Below are positions 10,793-20,816 of a DNA stretch of 64,000 bases, in pieces. The DNA lies in NCBI RefSeq assembly GCF_011174705.1, contig NZ_JAANIJ010000001.1, positions 1,922,001-1,986,000 of the forward strand, written 5' to 3'. This stretch comes from Tessaracoccus coleopterorum. Lineage in GTDB: Bacteria; Actinomycetota; Actinomycetes; Propionibacteriales; Propionibacteriaceae. The notes under the pieces are model-generated. The model was not told the DNA's origin, ran no database searches, and saw nothing but the letters and a program-made list of their open reading frames with translations. Numbering within the stretch: position 1 is the first letter of the stretch; every line of letters begins with the position of its first letter. The position numbers and the translations under genes were made by a program.

Positions 10793-11672
10793 GCGACAAC
10801 GACACCTATGTCATCCGGGCCGGATCGACGGCCCACGGCCGGTTTGAGACGGACGTGGACGCTGGCCGGGCCGGCTGGGAGTGGAGCTCCATCCGGGTGC
10901 TCAACCTTCCGGCCGGCGGCACCGAGACCATCGAGACGGGGAGGAGGAACTCCTCGTCCTCCCACTCGCCGGCGGCTGCACCGTCGAGATCGACGCCATC
11001 ACCTACCAGCTTGAGGGCCGGCCGGAGATCTGGACGGCGATCACCGACTACCTCTACGTGCCCCGCCGCGCCACAGCGACCATCACCAGCGACGCCGGCG
11101 GCCGGTTCGCGCTGCCCGGTTCGAAGGCGACGACCGACCTCCCGGTGCGTTACTGCCCCGTCACCGACGTCGTCACCGGCCTGCGCGGCACGGGCAACTG
11201 CTCCCGCCAGGTCAACAACTACGCGCTCGGTAACGCCGTCGAGACCTCGCACCTGCTCGTCTGTGAGGTGCTGACCCCGGCGGCAACTGGTCCAGCTACC
11301 CACCGCACAAGCACGACGAGCACACCGACGTGGAGCGCGTCCTCGAAGAGATCTACTACTACGAGGTGCGCCCCGGCCGCGGTGACACCGAGGGCATGGC
11401 CCTCCAGCGCATCTACCCGTCGCCCGCCGGCGACATCGACGTGTGCGCCGAGGTCCACTCTCGCGATGTCGTCATCATGCCGTTCGGTTACCACGGCCCG
11501 TCGGTCGCAGCCCCGGCTACGACCTGTACTACCTCAACGTCATGGCGGGCCCGGCCGAGGACTCGACCTGGCTGATGACGGACGACCCCCACCACACCTG
11601 GATCCGCGACACCTGGAACGATGAAGACGTCGATCCGCGGCTCCCCATGACCCCCTCAACCCCCAGGAGTGA
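10789..11672 (+). CDS. iolB: 5-deoxy-glucuronate isomerase
   Basis: IolB isomerises 5-deoxy-glucuronate to 2-deoxy-5-keto-gluconate. This is the cupin-type IolB family: YPPHKHDEHTDVERVLEEIYYYEV carries metal-binding His and Glu residues, followed by MALQRIYPS and VVIMPFGYHGPSVAAPGYDLYYLNVMAGP. The GTG start at 10789 overlaps the stop of the aldolase gene. Slips near 10945, 11285 and 11510 split it. A last slip near 11650 makes it appear to run into iolD; with one base restored the tail reads PMTPLNPQE and stops at 11672, five bases before the iolD ATG. About 294 residues, normal for the family. Confidence 0.9.
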
Positions 11673-11676
11673 CACC

Positions 11677-13545
11677 ATGAGCGAGACCGTGCGACTCACC
11701 GTCGGGCAGGCGATCATCCGCTTCCTCGTCAACCAGTTCGTCGAGAGCGACGGGGAAACCACCCGTCTGATCGCGGGCGCCATGGGCATCTTCGGCCACG
11801 GCAACGTGGCGGGGATCGGCCAGGCGCTGCTGCAGAACGAGATCGACCCCATCCCCGACGGTGGCGAGATGCCCTACATCATGCCCCGCAACGAGCAGGG
11901 CATGGTCAACGCGGCCGCCGCGTTCGCGAAGGCGACCAACCGCCGTCAGACCTGGATGTGCACCTCGTCGATCGGTCCCGGCGCGCTCAACATGGTCACC
12001 GGCGCGGCCGTCGCCACCAGCAACCGGTTGCCGGTCCTGCTGTTCCCGTCTGACCAGTTCGCCACCCGCAACCCCGACCCGGTGCTCCAGCAGATCGAGG
12101 ACTCGCGCTCGCTCCTGACTGCCGCGACCGACTGCTTCCGACCCGTCTCTGCGTTCTTCGACCGCATCACCCGGCCCGAGCAACTGATCCCGTCGCTGCT
12201 GGCCGGGCTCAGGGTGCTGACCGACCCGGCCGACACCGGGGCCGTCACCATCGCGCTGCCGCAGGACGTGCAGGCCGAGGCGTTCGACTTCCCGGCGGAG
12301 TTCTTCGCGCCGCGGACCTGGCGCATCCGCCGTCCGGCCCCGGAACCGGTCGCCATCGAGCGCGCAGCCGCGATGATCCGCGCAGCCAAGCGCCCGCTGG
12401 TGGTCTCAGGCGGCGGAACCATCTATTCGCTCGCCTCCGAGGAACTGCGCGCGTTCGCGTCGGCGACCGGCATCCCCGTGTCGGACACCCAGGCGGGCAA
12501 GGGCGCAATCAACTTCGACCACGAGTGCGCGGTCGGCGGCGTCGGTTCCACGGGTGCGGCTTCGGCCAATGCCCTGGCGGACACCGCGGATGTGGTGATC
12601 GGCATCGGCACCCGCTATTCCGACTTCACCACTGCGTCCCACACGCAGTTCAAGAACCCCGACGTCAGGTTCATCAACATCAACGTTGGCGCGTTCGACG
12701 CGGCCAAGCACGCGGCCGAGATGGTGGTGGCCGATGCACGCGAGGCGCTGGTCGCGCTCACCGAGGCGCTCGAGGGCCACCGGGTCGATCAGGAGTACAC
12801 CGATGAGATCGCCCGCCTCCGCGACGAGTGGGCCACGGCCACCGACGAGTGCTACCACGTCGACAACCAGCCGCTGCCTGCCCAGACTGAGGTGTTCGGT
12901 GCCCTGAATGAACTGCTGGGCGACGAGGACGTCGTGATCAACGCCGCCGGCTCCATGCCCGGCGATCTGCAGGCCCTGTGGCGTGCCCGGAACCCGCAGC
13001 AGTACCACGTCGAGTACGCCTTCTCCTGCATGGGTTACGAGATCCCTGCAGCGCTCGGCGTGAAACTCGCACTGCCCGACTCCGAGGTCGTCGCGATCGT
13101 CGGTGACGGCACGTACCAGATGCTGCCCATGGAGCTCGCCACGATTGTCCAGGAGGGCGTCAAGGTCATCTTCGTGCTCCTGCAGAACTACGGCTTCGCA
13201 TCGATCGGCGCGCTGTCGGAGTCGCGCGGTTCGCAGCGCTTCGGCACGAAGTACCGGGGTGCCCGGGGCGAGGTACTGCCCGTTGACATCGCGGCCAACG
13301 CCGAGTCGTGGGGCCTGAAGGTGCTGCGGGTGTCGAGCATCGACGAGTTCAAGACGGCGTACGCGGAGGCAAAGGCCCTTGACGTGCCCGTCATGATCCA
13401 CATCGAGACCGACCTGACGGGCCCGAACCCGCCCGGTTCGAGTTGGTGGGACGTGCCCGTCTCCGAGGTCTCGCGCCTCGAGTCGACGCAGCAGGCCCTC
13501 GCGGACTACAAGCGCGACCGAGTCGGCCAGCGCCACTATCTCTGA
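11677..13545 (+). CDS. iolD: 3D-(3,5/4)-trihydroxycyclohexane-1,2-dione hydrolase
   Basis: ThDP-dependent ring-opening hydrolase that converts the dione to 5-deoxy-glucuronate. It is one of the few long genes here without an internal frame slip (622 residues). It has the three-domain layout of the acetolactate-synthase superfamily: an N-terminal pyrimidine-binding domain (MPYIMPRNEQGMVNAAAAFAK, with the conserved Glu), a central domain (KRPLVVSGGGTIYS), and a C-terminal pyrophosphate-binding domain with GDGTYQMLPMELATIVQEG. The ATG follows CAGGAG, the end of iolB. Strong match to IolD. Confidence 0.95.
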   Translation: MSETVRLTVGQAIIRFLVNQFVESDGETTRLIAGAMGIFGHGNVAGIGQALLQNEIDPIPDGGEMPYIMPRNEQGMVNAAAAFAKATNRRQTWMCTSSIGPGALNMVTGAAVATSNRLPVLLFPSDQFATRNPDPVLQQIEDSRSLLTAATDCFRPVSAFFDRITRPEQLIPSLLAGLRVLTDPADTGAVTIALPQDVQAEAFDFPAEFFAPRTWRIRRPAPEPVAIERAAAMIRAAKRPLVVSGGGTIYSLASEELRAFASATGIPVSDTQAGKGAINFDHECAVGGVGSTGAASANALADTADVVIGIGTRYSDFTTASHTQFKNPDVRFININVGAFDAAKHAAEMVVADAREALVALTEALEGHRVDQEYTDEIARLRDEWATATDECYHVDNQPLPAQTEVFGALNELLGDEDVVINAAGSMPGDLQALWRARNPQQYHVEYAFSCMGYEIPAALGVKLALPDSEVVAIVGDGTYQMLPMELATIVQEGVKVIFVLLQNYGFASIGALSESRGSQRFGTKYRGARGEVLPVDIAANAESWGLKVLRVSSIDEFKTAYAEAKALDVPVMIHIETDLTGPNPPGSSWWDVPVSEVSRLESTQQALADYKRDRVGQRHYL

Positions 13546-13602
13546 CCCTTCAAGACGTGGGCGTCGAGGCGCCCCTGAGCAGAACACCACAAGGAGACAT
13601 CA

Positions 13603-14461
13603 ATGAAGATTGCCGGTGCACCCATCAGCTGGGGCGTGTGCGAGGTGCCCGACTGGGGCTACCAGATGACGCCTGAGCGCGTCCTGACCGAGATGAAGGA
13701 GATCGGCCTCACGGCCACCGAGTTCGGCCCCCAGGGCTGGCTCCCGACCGATGCTCAGCAGCGGGCCACCCTCGTCGGTGAGTTCGGTCTGAAGCCGGTC
13801 GGGTCGTTCTTCCTCGCCGTCATGCACGATCCCGACTTCGACCCGATCCCGCAGGTCGAGGCCGAGCTCAAGGCGTTCGAGGTGGCGGGTGGCGATTTCC
13901 TCGTGCTGGCCGCCGACTCTGGCCGCGACGGCTACGACGACCGCCCGAGTTGACCGAAGAGGGCTGGGCCACCCTGTTCAGCAACCTCACCCGGATCCGC
14001 GAAGCCTGCGCCGCCAAGGGCGTCACGGCCTGCGTCCACCCCCACTGGGGAACGATGGTCCAGAACGTCGACGAGGTCGAGCGCGTCCTCGACAACTCGA
14101 CCGTCGGGCTGTGTCTCGACACGGGCCATCTGACCGCCGGCGGCGCCGACGTGGTTGAGCTCGTGCGCAAGTACGCCGACCGCGTCGACATCGTCCACGC
14201 GAAGGACGTGCGGAAGGACATGGCAGCGAAGCTGCTGCCCGGCGAGCTCACCTGGAGCGAGGGCATCAAGGGCGGTATGTTCACCCCCATCGGTCAGGGT
14301 GACATCGACTTCCCGACCATCGTCGGGCTGCTCAACGAGGCCGGCTTCGACGGCTACTGGGTGCTCGAGCAGGACATCATGCTCGACGAGGAGCCCCGGC
14401 CGACGGTGGCCCGGTGGCCAACGCCAAGGCGAGCTTCGACGCCCTGGCCGCGCTGGCCTGA
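13603..14461 (+). CDS. iolE: myo-Inosose-2 dehydratase
   Basis: IolE removes water from scyllo-inosose to give the trihydroxycyclohexane-dione. This is a TIM barrel of the AP-endonuclease-2/xylose-isomerase-like family: MKIAGAPISWGVCEVPDWGYQM (a near-diagnostic N-terminus), VTACVHPHWGTMVQ, VGLCLDTGHLTAGG, VDIVHAKDVRKD and GYWVLEQDIMLDE supply the metal-binding His, Asp and Glu residues. About 286 residues. AAGGAG precedes the ATG. Slips near 13945 and 14400. Last gene of the rightward iol unit; a strong hairpin terminator follows 16 bases after the stop. Confidence 0.92.
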
Positions 14462-14477
14462 GGCCAGCTCCTACCCG

Positions 14478-14520
14478 GTCCCGTCACCTGCCCTGCCGTC
14501 TGCAGGGCAGGTGACGGGAC
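14478..14520. terminator. Perfect 19-bp stem hairpin between convergent genes
   Basis: Arms 14478-14496 and 14502-14520 are perfect reverse complements with a 5-base loop. It lies just after iolE and just after the end of the opposing DUF4291 remnant, so it can serve both strands. There is no U tract, as is common for high-GC actinobacterial terminators. Confidence 0.8.
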
Positions 14521-14542
14521 GGCGGTCGGAACGTGGGCGGTG

Positions 14543-15049
14543 TCAGGTCAGCCCGTCGCGCCAAGCAGACCGACGAGGTGATGTCGGTCAGGTCGACGAT
14601 CCACTCCTGCACGTACTGCGCCACGGTCGCGCCAGAGATTCCTACCTGTAGGGAGCGGTGCGGCAACGCGGCCCCGTCAGGGTCCGTTCCGGGTCCCACT
14701 GGACCCGCACCGTCGTGGAGTGCAGCTCTTCGCGCCAGGCCTCCATGGACTCGTGGTGAGCCGGATCGAACGCGCTCAGACAGGCCCCCGACAAGGCCTT
14801 CAGGAAGCCGTCACGGCGAATCCGGATGCCGAGCACGCGCTCCTGGCCGGGCTTTGTTGCCCAGCCTGCCCGGTACATCATCCACAGGAACGACGGCTTG
14901 ATCCACGTCATGCGGTGCATGCCGAACGGCGGCACGAAGGTACCCGCCTTGACGGCCGGGCCGCCCAATCCGATGTGACAAATTCCCGGGGCCGAGGGTC
15001 CGAGGCTGCAACTTTTCGCTCGCGGGTAACGGTTTGGTAACGATGCCAC
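14543..15049 (-). pseudogene. DUF4291 protein, apparently truncated at the N-terminus
   Basis: The segment encoding GTFVPPFGMHRMTWIKPSF, LWMMYRAGWATKPGQERVLGI, FDPAHHESMEAWREELH, VRVQWDPERTLTG and VGISGATVAQYVQEWIVDLTDIT is clearly a DUF4291 protein, a family of unknown function. The usual first ~35 residues, including the YQAY-like strand motif, are not recognisable in any frame upstream of VKAGTF. After correcting slips near 14650 and 14570 the protein probably ends at 14543. Either the 5' part has been lost, in which case it is a remnant, or several slips hide it. The left limit is an estimate and the right limit is the first ATG of the frame. Confidence 0.55.
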
Positions 15050-15129
15050 CGTCGGGGCCTCGCTGGTCGGACGGGCCGCTGACTAGGGAGATCATCAGCA
15101 GGCGGCGCAAGGATTGACATAGCAACCAT

Positions 15130-15161
15130 ATGTATTGACAAGAAGGTCAATCGTCTATAAC
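15130..15161 (+). promoter_or_regulatory. Promoter with operator site 3 for the sugar ABC transporter
   Basis: Site ATGTATTGACAAG at 15130-15142 (TGT-N4-ACA type) overlaps a TTGACA hexamer at 15135-15140. A TATAAC hexamer at 15156-15161 follows after 15 bases. A bound regulator would cover the -35 element. The same stretch also contains the inverted repeat ATTGAC-N6-GTCAAT (15134-15151), and a 7-bp hairpin lies in the leader at 15180-15197. Confidence 0.55.
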
Positions 15162-15222
15162 AATGGGGCCATTGGGAGACCTGTCATCGGTGACAGGGCA
15201 CCACAGATCTCTGGAGGAATCG

Positions 15223-16188
15223 ATGAAGAAGACTCTCCTGGCCGGGCTCCTTTCCGGCGCGCTCCTGCTCTCCGCATGCAGCATGGGCGCCACCGAAGGC
15301 GGCACGTCCGGCGGTGAAGCCGACGGCAAGCTCAAGGTCGGAGTCATCCTGAAGACGCTGTCCAGCGAGTACTGGAGCTACGTCGCGGCAGGCGTGAAGG
15401 CAGCGGAGAAGGATCTCGGCGTGGAGGTCGCCCTGCAGGGCCCGGCGTCCGAGACCGCCTACGACGAGCAGAACTCGATGATCGAGACCATGCTCGCCGA
15501 CAACTCGATCAAGGCGCTGGTCATCTCCCCGCTGCAGCCCGACTCGGTCGTGTCGATGCTCGGTGACACCGACAAGCCCATCCTGTTCGTAGACACCGAT
15601 GCCCCGTACGACAAGAAGGTCAGCTACATCGGCACCGGCAACGAGACCGCCGCCAAGACCGGTGGCGAGTACGCCGCAGAGGTCGCTGGCGACGGCGCCG
15701 AGGCTGTGTGGATCGGCGGGGTCAAGGGCAACACCACCTCCGACGACCGCGAAGCTGGCTTCACCGCTGGCCTCGAGGGTGGCGGAGTGAAGGTCACCGT
15801 CCAGCAGTACGCCGAGGGCCTCGGTGACAAGGCCGCATCCGTGATGGAGAACGTGCTGACGTCCAGCCCGAACGTCTCGGTCGTCGTCGCGAACAACGAC
15901 GACATGGCAGCAGGGGCCGCCCGCTCCGTCAAGGCGGCGGGTAAGGACATGATCATCGTCGGCTTCGACGGCATCAAGGCCGGCGTGCAGAACGTCATTG
16001 ACGGCACCGTCACCGCAACCGTCGCCCAGGATCCGTTCGGCATGGGCTACAAGGCCGTCGAGGCCGCGGTGAAGACGGCCAAGGGTGAGTCCGTCGAGGA
16101 CTTCATCGACACCGGCTCCACCGTCATCACCAAGGACAACGCTGAGGACTACCTGGCCAAGCTCGAAGAGCAGCTGGCCGGCGCCTGA
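15223..16188 (+). CDS. Sugar ABC transporter substrate-binding lipoprotein (RbsB/IbpA type)
   Basis: Periplasmic-binding-protein type 1 lipoprotein that captures a sugar or polyol for the ATPase and permease encoded next; given the island, myo-inositol is the likely ligand (inference). It has a signal peptide, MKKTLLAGLLSGALLLSAC, with lipobox LSAC (lipidated Cys about residue 19). The binding fold follows: VGVILKTLSSEYWSYVAAGV, IKALVISPLQPDSVV, ILFVDTDAP, VVVANNDDMAAGAARSV and VTATVAQDPFGMGYKAV. 321 residues with no slip. GGAGGAA lies about five bases before the ATG. A hairpin follows, probably keeping expression of this gene above that of the downstream transporter genes. Confidence 0.9.
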   Translation: MKKTLLAGLLSGALLLSACSMGATEGGTSGGEADGKLKVGVILKTLSSEYWSYVAAGVKAAEKDLGVEVALQGPASETAYDEQNSMIETMLADNSIKALVISPLQPDSVVSMLGDTDKPILFVDTDAPYDKKVSYIGTGNETAAKTGGEYAAEVAGDGAEAVWIGGVKGNTTSDDREAGFTAGLEGGGVKVTVQQYAEGLGDKAASVMENVLTSSPNVSVVVANNDDMAAGAARSVKAAGKDMIIVGFDGIKAGVQNVIDGTVTATVAQDPFGMGYKAVEAAVKTAKGESVEDFIDTGSTVITKDNAEDYLAKLEEQLAGA

Positions 16189-16209
16189 TCGGGCGGTCCG
16201 ACCCGTGAT

Positions 16210-16237
16210 GGGAGGGCCCCGACACTGGGGTCCTCCC
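16210..16237 (+). terminator. Hairpin between binding-protein and ATPase genes
   Basis: Eleven-base arms (16210-16220 and 16227-16237, one G-T pair) close a 6-base loop. It lies in the 81-base gap after the binding-protein gene. Such partial terminators commonly let the binding protein be made in excess of the rest of the transporter. Confidence 0.6.
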
Positions 16238-16269
16238 TCCCGATCCTTGGCAACACTAGGCAGGTACAC

Positions 16270-17772
16270 ATGACCGCGGTCGTCGAACTCCGCAACGTAA
16301 CGAAGCGCTTCCCAGGCGTTGTCGCCCTCCGCGACATGGGACTCTCCATCGAACCAGGCGAGATCCATGGCCTCATCGGCGAGAACGGCGCGGGCAAGTC
16401 CACTCTGATCAAGGTCCTCACCGGGGTCTACATCCCGGAGGAGGGCGAGATCCTGGTCGACGGAGCCCCACAGCGGTTCACAGTGCCGCGGCAGTCGCAG
16501 GACGCGGGCATCGCCTGTGTCTACCAGGAACTGAACATCGTCCCGCAGCTCTCGCTGACGGACAACATCTTCATGAACCAGTTCATCAAGCGGGGTCGCC
16601 TGCTCGACTACACGGCTATGCACGCCAAGGCGGACGAACTACTCAAGTCGATGGGCATCAACGTCGACGTCACCAAGCCGGCCGGCGTCTTCGGCATGGG
16701 CGTGCTCCAGATGGTCGAGATCGCGAAGGCCCTCCTGACAGGCGCCAAGGTCATCATCATGGACGAGCCCACCTCCAGCCTCGGCGAGAGCGAGGTCGAA
16801 CAGCTCATCCACGTGGTGCGCGACCTCAAGGCCAAGGGCGTCGCCATCCTCTTCGTCTCGCACAAGCTCGAGGAACTGTTCATCCTGTGCGACCGTGTCA
16901 CCGTGATGCGCGACGGCCAGCACATCATCACCGAGGACATCGGGAACCTCGACAACGACAAGCTCATCCGCGCCATGGTCGGCCGGAGCGTCGGGAACCA
17001 GTTCCCGAAGATGGAGACCACCCAGGGCGACATCGCGATCGAGTTCCGCAACGTCACCTCGGTAGGCACACTCAAGGACGTCAGCTTCAAGGCACACTAC
17101 GGCGAGATCCTCGGGTTCTCCGGCCTGGTCGGCGCCGGTCGCACCGAGACCATGCGTGCCATCTTCGGCGACCTACCCATCGACAGCGGCGAGATCCTGC
17201 TCAACGACAAGCCCGTGCGCATCACCTCGCCGCAGCGGGCCGTCGAGCTTGGCATCGCCTTCCTCACCGAGGATCGCAAGGGCCAGGGCCTCGTCCTCAA
17301 CCAGTCCATCGCCACCAACCTGATCCTCGCTTCGCTGAGGAAGGTGGAGCGCGGCCCGCTCCTGGACAGGTCGAGGGTGAAAGAGATGTGTGACGAGTCG
17401 ATCGCCTCGATGCGCATCAAGACCCCGGACGCCGAGAACCAGGTGTCCAAACTCAGCGGCGGCAACCAACAGAAGGTCGTCATCGGCAAGTGGATCAACT
17501 CCGACGCCGAAATCTATCTCTTCGACGAGCCGACGCGAGGCATCGACGTCGGCGCAAAGGTCGAGGTCTACAACATCATGAACAGGCTTGCCAGCCAAGG
17601 CAAATGCATCATCATGGTCAGTTCCGAGCTCCCCGAGGTACTCGGGATGAGCGACCGGGTCATCGTTATGCGCGGTGGCGAGGTCATGGCTGAGATCCGG
17701 CGCGACGAGCCGGACTTCAACGAGGACGACATCATGAAGGCCGCCTGGGGAGAACGGAAGACAACATGCTGA
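16270..17772 (+). CDS. Sugar ABC transporter ATPase, two-domain RbsA type
   Basis: 500-residue ATPase with two tandem nucleotide-binding domains, as in RbsA/MglA/XylG. Domain 1 has Walker A GENGAGKST (about residue 37), a Q loop in CVYQELNIVPQ, and Walker B VIIMDEPTSSLGESE. Domain 2 has the altered P-loop GLVGAGRTE normal for the family, signature LSGGNQQKVVIGKW and Walker B IYLFDEPTRGIDVG. It energises uptake of the sugar or polyol bound by the preceding lipoprotein. There is no frame slip. Its end overlaps the start of the permease gene by 7 bases, so translation is probably coupled. Confidence 0.93.
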   Translation: MTAVVELRNVTKRFPGVVALRDMGLSIEPGEIHGLIGENGAGKSTLIKVLTGVYIPEEGEILVDGAPQRFTVPRQSQDAGIACVYQELNIVPQLSLTDNIFMNQFIKRGRLLDYTAMHAKADELLKSMGINVDVTKPAGVFGMGVLQMVEIAKALLTGAKVIIMDEPTSSLGESEVEQLIHVVRDLKAKGVAILFVSHKLEELFILCDRVTVMRDGQHIITEDIGNLDNDKLIRAMVGRSVGNQFPKMETTQGDIAIEFRNVTSVGTLKDVSFKAHYGEILGFSGLVGAGRTETMRAIFGDLPIDSGEILLNDKPVRITSPQRAVELGIAFLTEDRKGQGLVLNQSIATNLILASLRKVERGPLLDRSRVKEMCDESIASMRIKTPDAENQVSKLSGGNQQKVVIGKWINSDAEIYLFDEPTRGIDVGAKVEVYNIMNRLASQGKCIIMVSSELPEVLGMSDRVIVMRGGEVMAEIRRDEPDFNEDDIMKAAWGERKTTC

Positions 17773-18769
17773 AAAACCCACGCGTCGCGGCGATCGTCCG
17801 GACGCTGGCGCCCCTGCTCGCCCTTGCGATCCTGCTGATCGTCATGTCAGCGATCAGCCCGGAGTTCCGCACCGTCAACAACGGCATGAACATCCTGCGC
17901 CAGACCGCGGTCAACGGCTTCCTCTCCGCCGGGATGCTGGTCGTGCTGATCACGGCCGGCATCGACCTCTCGGTGGGCGCCAACGCCATCCTGAGCGCCT
18001 GCGTCATGGGCATGCTGATGACGACCTTCGGCATCACCAACCCGGTGGTCCTGCTGCTGGCCGCGCTCATCGTCGGCACCACCGTCGGCATTGCCAACGG
18101 CCTGCTTCTTACGAAGTTGAAGCTGCCGCACCCGTTCGTGTCGACGCTCGGTATGAAATTCGTGCTGGCCGGCCTCGCGTTGTTCGTCGTCAGCACCCGC
18201 ACCATCTCGGGATTCCCCGACGCTGTCACATGGCTAGGCTCGGCCGACTTCCTCCGCGGCAGCGGCTTCAACGGCATCCCGGGATCGTTCCTGGCCCTGC
18301 TGCTGACGTTCGTGCTGCTGCACATCCTGCTCACCCGCACCGCTCTGGGGCGCTCCATCTACGCTGTCGGTGGTAACCCGAGGCCACCCGCCTCTCCGGC
18401 ATCAACACCGACCGGGTACTGACCTTCGTCTACGGCCTCTCCGGCTTCGTGTGCGCCCTCGCAGGCATCGTGATTGTCGGCCGCTCCGGTGTGGCCAATC
18501 CATCGGCCGCAATGGGCGGCAACTACGAGACCGACGCGATTGCGGCCTGCATCATCGGCGGCGCATCGTTCACCGGCGGCAAGGGCACCGTGTGGGGCAC
18601 CCTCATCGGTTGCCTCATCATCGCGGTCATCCGCAACGGCCTCACCATCATGAACGCGCAGTCCGATGTGCAGTTCATGGTTATCGGCGCCGTCATCATC
18701 GTCGCGGTGTTCATCGACGTCCGTCGCACCGCCTCCGAGGAGAAGCGCCGCCGCCTCGCGGCCGCCTGA
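17766..18769 (+). CDS. Sugar ABC transporter permease, RbsC type
   Basis: Integral membrane permease (~334 residues) of the RbsC/BPD_transp_2 family, with about eight to ten hydrophobic segments. Family landmarks are FLSAGMLVVLITAGIDLSVG (the conserved GIDLSVG), GIANGLLLTKLKLPHPFVSTLG, and the EAT-x-LSGIN/AACIIGGASFTGGKGT loop that contacts the ATPase. One slip near 18382 splits the frame. It follows the ATPase gene with a 7-base overlap. A hairpin follows the stop. Confidence 0.92.
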
Positions 18770-18780
18770 TCGATCCGTTC

Positions 18781-18806
18781 GGGCCCGGCCGGCGACGGCC
18801 GGGCCC
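18781..18806 (+). terminator. Perfect 10-bp hairpin after the permease gene
   Basis: GGGCCCGGCC (18781-18790) and GGCCGGGCCC (18797-18806) enclose a 6-base loop. It is 11 bases after the permease stop and 24 bases before the next start, so it may reduce read-through into the dehydrogenase and isomerase genes. Confidence 0.65.
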
Positions 18807-18829
18807 TTCCCATTGGAAGGGACATCCAC

Positions 18830-19835
18830 ATGACCGACCTGCTGCGCGTCGGCGTCATCGGCGCCGGAGTGATGGGGCGCGACCACGCCCGCCTGCTCGC
18901 CACCTCCGTTGCCGGCGCCCGGTTGACGGCGATCGCCGACGTCAACCTGGACGGCGCGCTGGCCGTCGCCGAGCGCCACGGCGCCGAGGGGTCTTCGCCA
19001 CGGGCGAGGAGCTCATCGATTCCGGGCTGGTCGATGCGGTGATCGTCGCGTCACCGGACCACCTCCACGCGGGCACCACGCTTGCGGCCATGGACGCGGG
19101 CCTGTTCGTGCTCTGCGAAAAGCCCTCGCGCCCACCGTCGAGGAGGCGTCAGAGGTGGCGGAACGGCACGCGGCCCTCGAATGGCCCTTGTCACCGTCGG
19201 ATTCATGCGCCGCTTCGACCCCGGCTACGTGGCGCTGCGCCGTCGACTCGACCAGGGAACCGACGGGCGCGTCCTGATGACGCACTCGGTGCACCGAAAC
19301 GTCGAGGCGTACCCGGGAAGCCCTCCAGTGCCACCATCACCAACTCCGCCGTGCACGAGATCGACATCCTGCCGTGGCTCACCCGCACCCCGATCGTCGA
19401 GGTGCAGTGGACCGCGGGCCGCACCACCTCGCTGCTCGGTGAGCGGCACGACCCGCAGCTCCTGCTGTTGCGCGACGCGGAGGGCGTACTGCACACCGTC
19501 TCGGTCCAGGTGCACGCACAGTACGGCTACGACGTGCGCTGCGAGCTGATCTGCGAACGTGGCTCGGTCGAACTGCCGAACGTGCCCGGCCTCGTAGACG
19601 ACGCCCCGCTGATCGTCAACGCCGACCTCTCGCGTTCCTCCGCTTACCCGGCCGACTGGCGGCCGCGTTTCGAGACGGCGTACCGGCGCGAGCTGACCGC
19701 CTGGGTCACCGCATCGCTCGCGGGAACCGTCCCGGCGGAGGCGGCCACCATCGAGGAGTCCCTCCGCACCACCAGGATCGCCCACGCCCTCGTCCGGTCG
19801 ATGAACGACGGCGGCTGGGTGTCCGTCCCGAGTAG
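18830..19835 (+). CDS. Gfo/Idh/MocA-family dehydrogenase
   Basis: NAD(P)-dependent sugar or polyol dehydrogenase of the Gfo/Idh/MocA family (~335 residues). The Rossmann motif LRVGVIGAGVMGRDHAR, the LCEKP motif, VGFMRRFDPGYVALR and the catalytic-region ITNSAVHEIDILPWL are all visible. Slips near 18990, 19130, 19180 and 19320 break it. Another near 19830 hides the stop, which after correction falls at 19835, eight bases before the IolH-like gene. Likely job: oxidising another inositol isomer or epimer; substrate unproven. GGAAGGGA lies upstream of the ATG. Confidence 0.82.
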
Positions 19836-19843
19836 GAGCTACC

Positions 19844-20807
19844 ATGCGCATCGCCCTCCTGACCGACTCCCTCGGTCACCTCCCGTTCGAGCAGATGCTC
19901 GATGCGGCCGCCGGGGTCGGCGTCACCGACCTCGAGTTCGCCACCGGCGGTTGGTCGGAGGCCCCGCACCTTGACGTCGAGGCTCTCGTCGCCAGCGTCC
20001 ACGCCCGCGGTGCCTTCCTGGCCGCCTTGGGGGAGCGGGGCTCAGGGTGGCGGCGCTCAACGCCAACGGGAACCAGCTGCACCCGGTGACCGGGGCCCGG
20101 GATGACGCGGTCGTGCGACGCACCGTCCAGTTGGCGGCCCTTCTTGAGATCGAGACCGTCGTGCTCATGTCGGGCCTCCCCGGCGGTGCACCGGGCGACC
20201 TGACGCCGAACTGGGTGACGACGTCGTGGCCCCGGAGACGCAGTCGATCCTCGAACACCAGTGGAACGACGTGGCTCTGCCCTACTGGAGCGACCTGGTC
20301 GGCTTCGCGAAGGGCCACGGTGTGCGGTTCGCCGTCGAGATGCACGGCCAGCAGCTCGTCTACAACGCGGCGACGCTGCTGCGGCTCCGGGAGGCCGTCG
20401 GCGACACCGTCGGTGCCAACCTCGACCCGTCACACCCGATGTGGATGGGCGTCGACCCCCGCCTGCTCGCGAGAGAGCTCGACGGCGCCGTCCACCATGT
20501 GCACATGAAGGACGCCCGGATCGAGCCGACGGTGGCAGGGGTGCACGGCGTGCTCGACACCCAGACCGTTGATCGGGCCCGTAGCCGCGCCTGGAACTAC
20601 GTGACGCTCGGCCATGGCTACCCAGGAGGCGCCCAGTTCTGGTCGCAGTTCCTCTCGGACCTGCGTGCCTCCGGCTATGACGGCCTGCTCAGCATCGAGC
20701 ACGAGGACGTCGGCATCGATGCCCTCGAAGGCGTCCGGCAGAGTGTCGAACTGTTGCGTGGGATCGTGCCGGTGGGGCCGCCGAGCTGGCGACCCGCGGA
20801 GGTCTGA
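19844..20807 (+). CDS. Sugar phosphate isomerase/epimerase, IolH/IolE-like
   Basis: TIM-barrel metal-dependent isomerase of the AP-endonuclease-2/xylose-isomerase-like family (~321 residues). Metal-ligand blocks are VRFAVEMHGQQLVYN (Glu), VGANLDPSHPMWMG (Asp, His), VHHVHMKDARIEP (His) and LLSIEHEDVGIDALEG (Glu, Asp). It resembles IolH and related inosose isomerases; the exact reaction is unknown. TAGGAG is just before the ATG. Slips near 20040 and 20218. It ends nine bases from the convergent Gfo/Idh/MocA gene. Confidence 0.82.
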
Positions 20808-20816
20808 GCGACCCGC

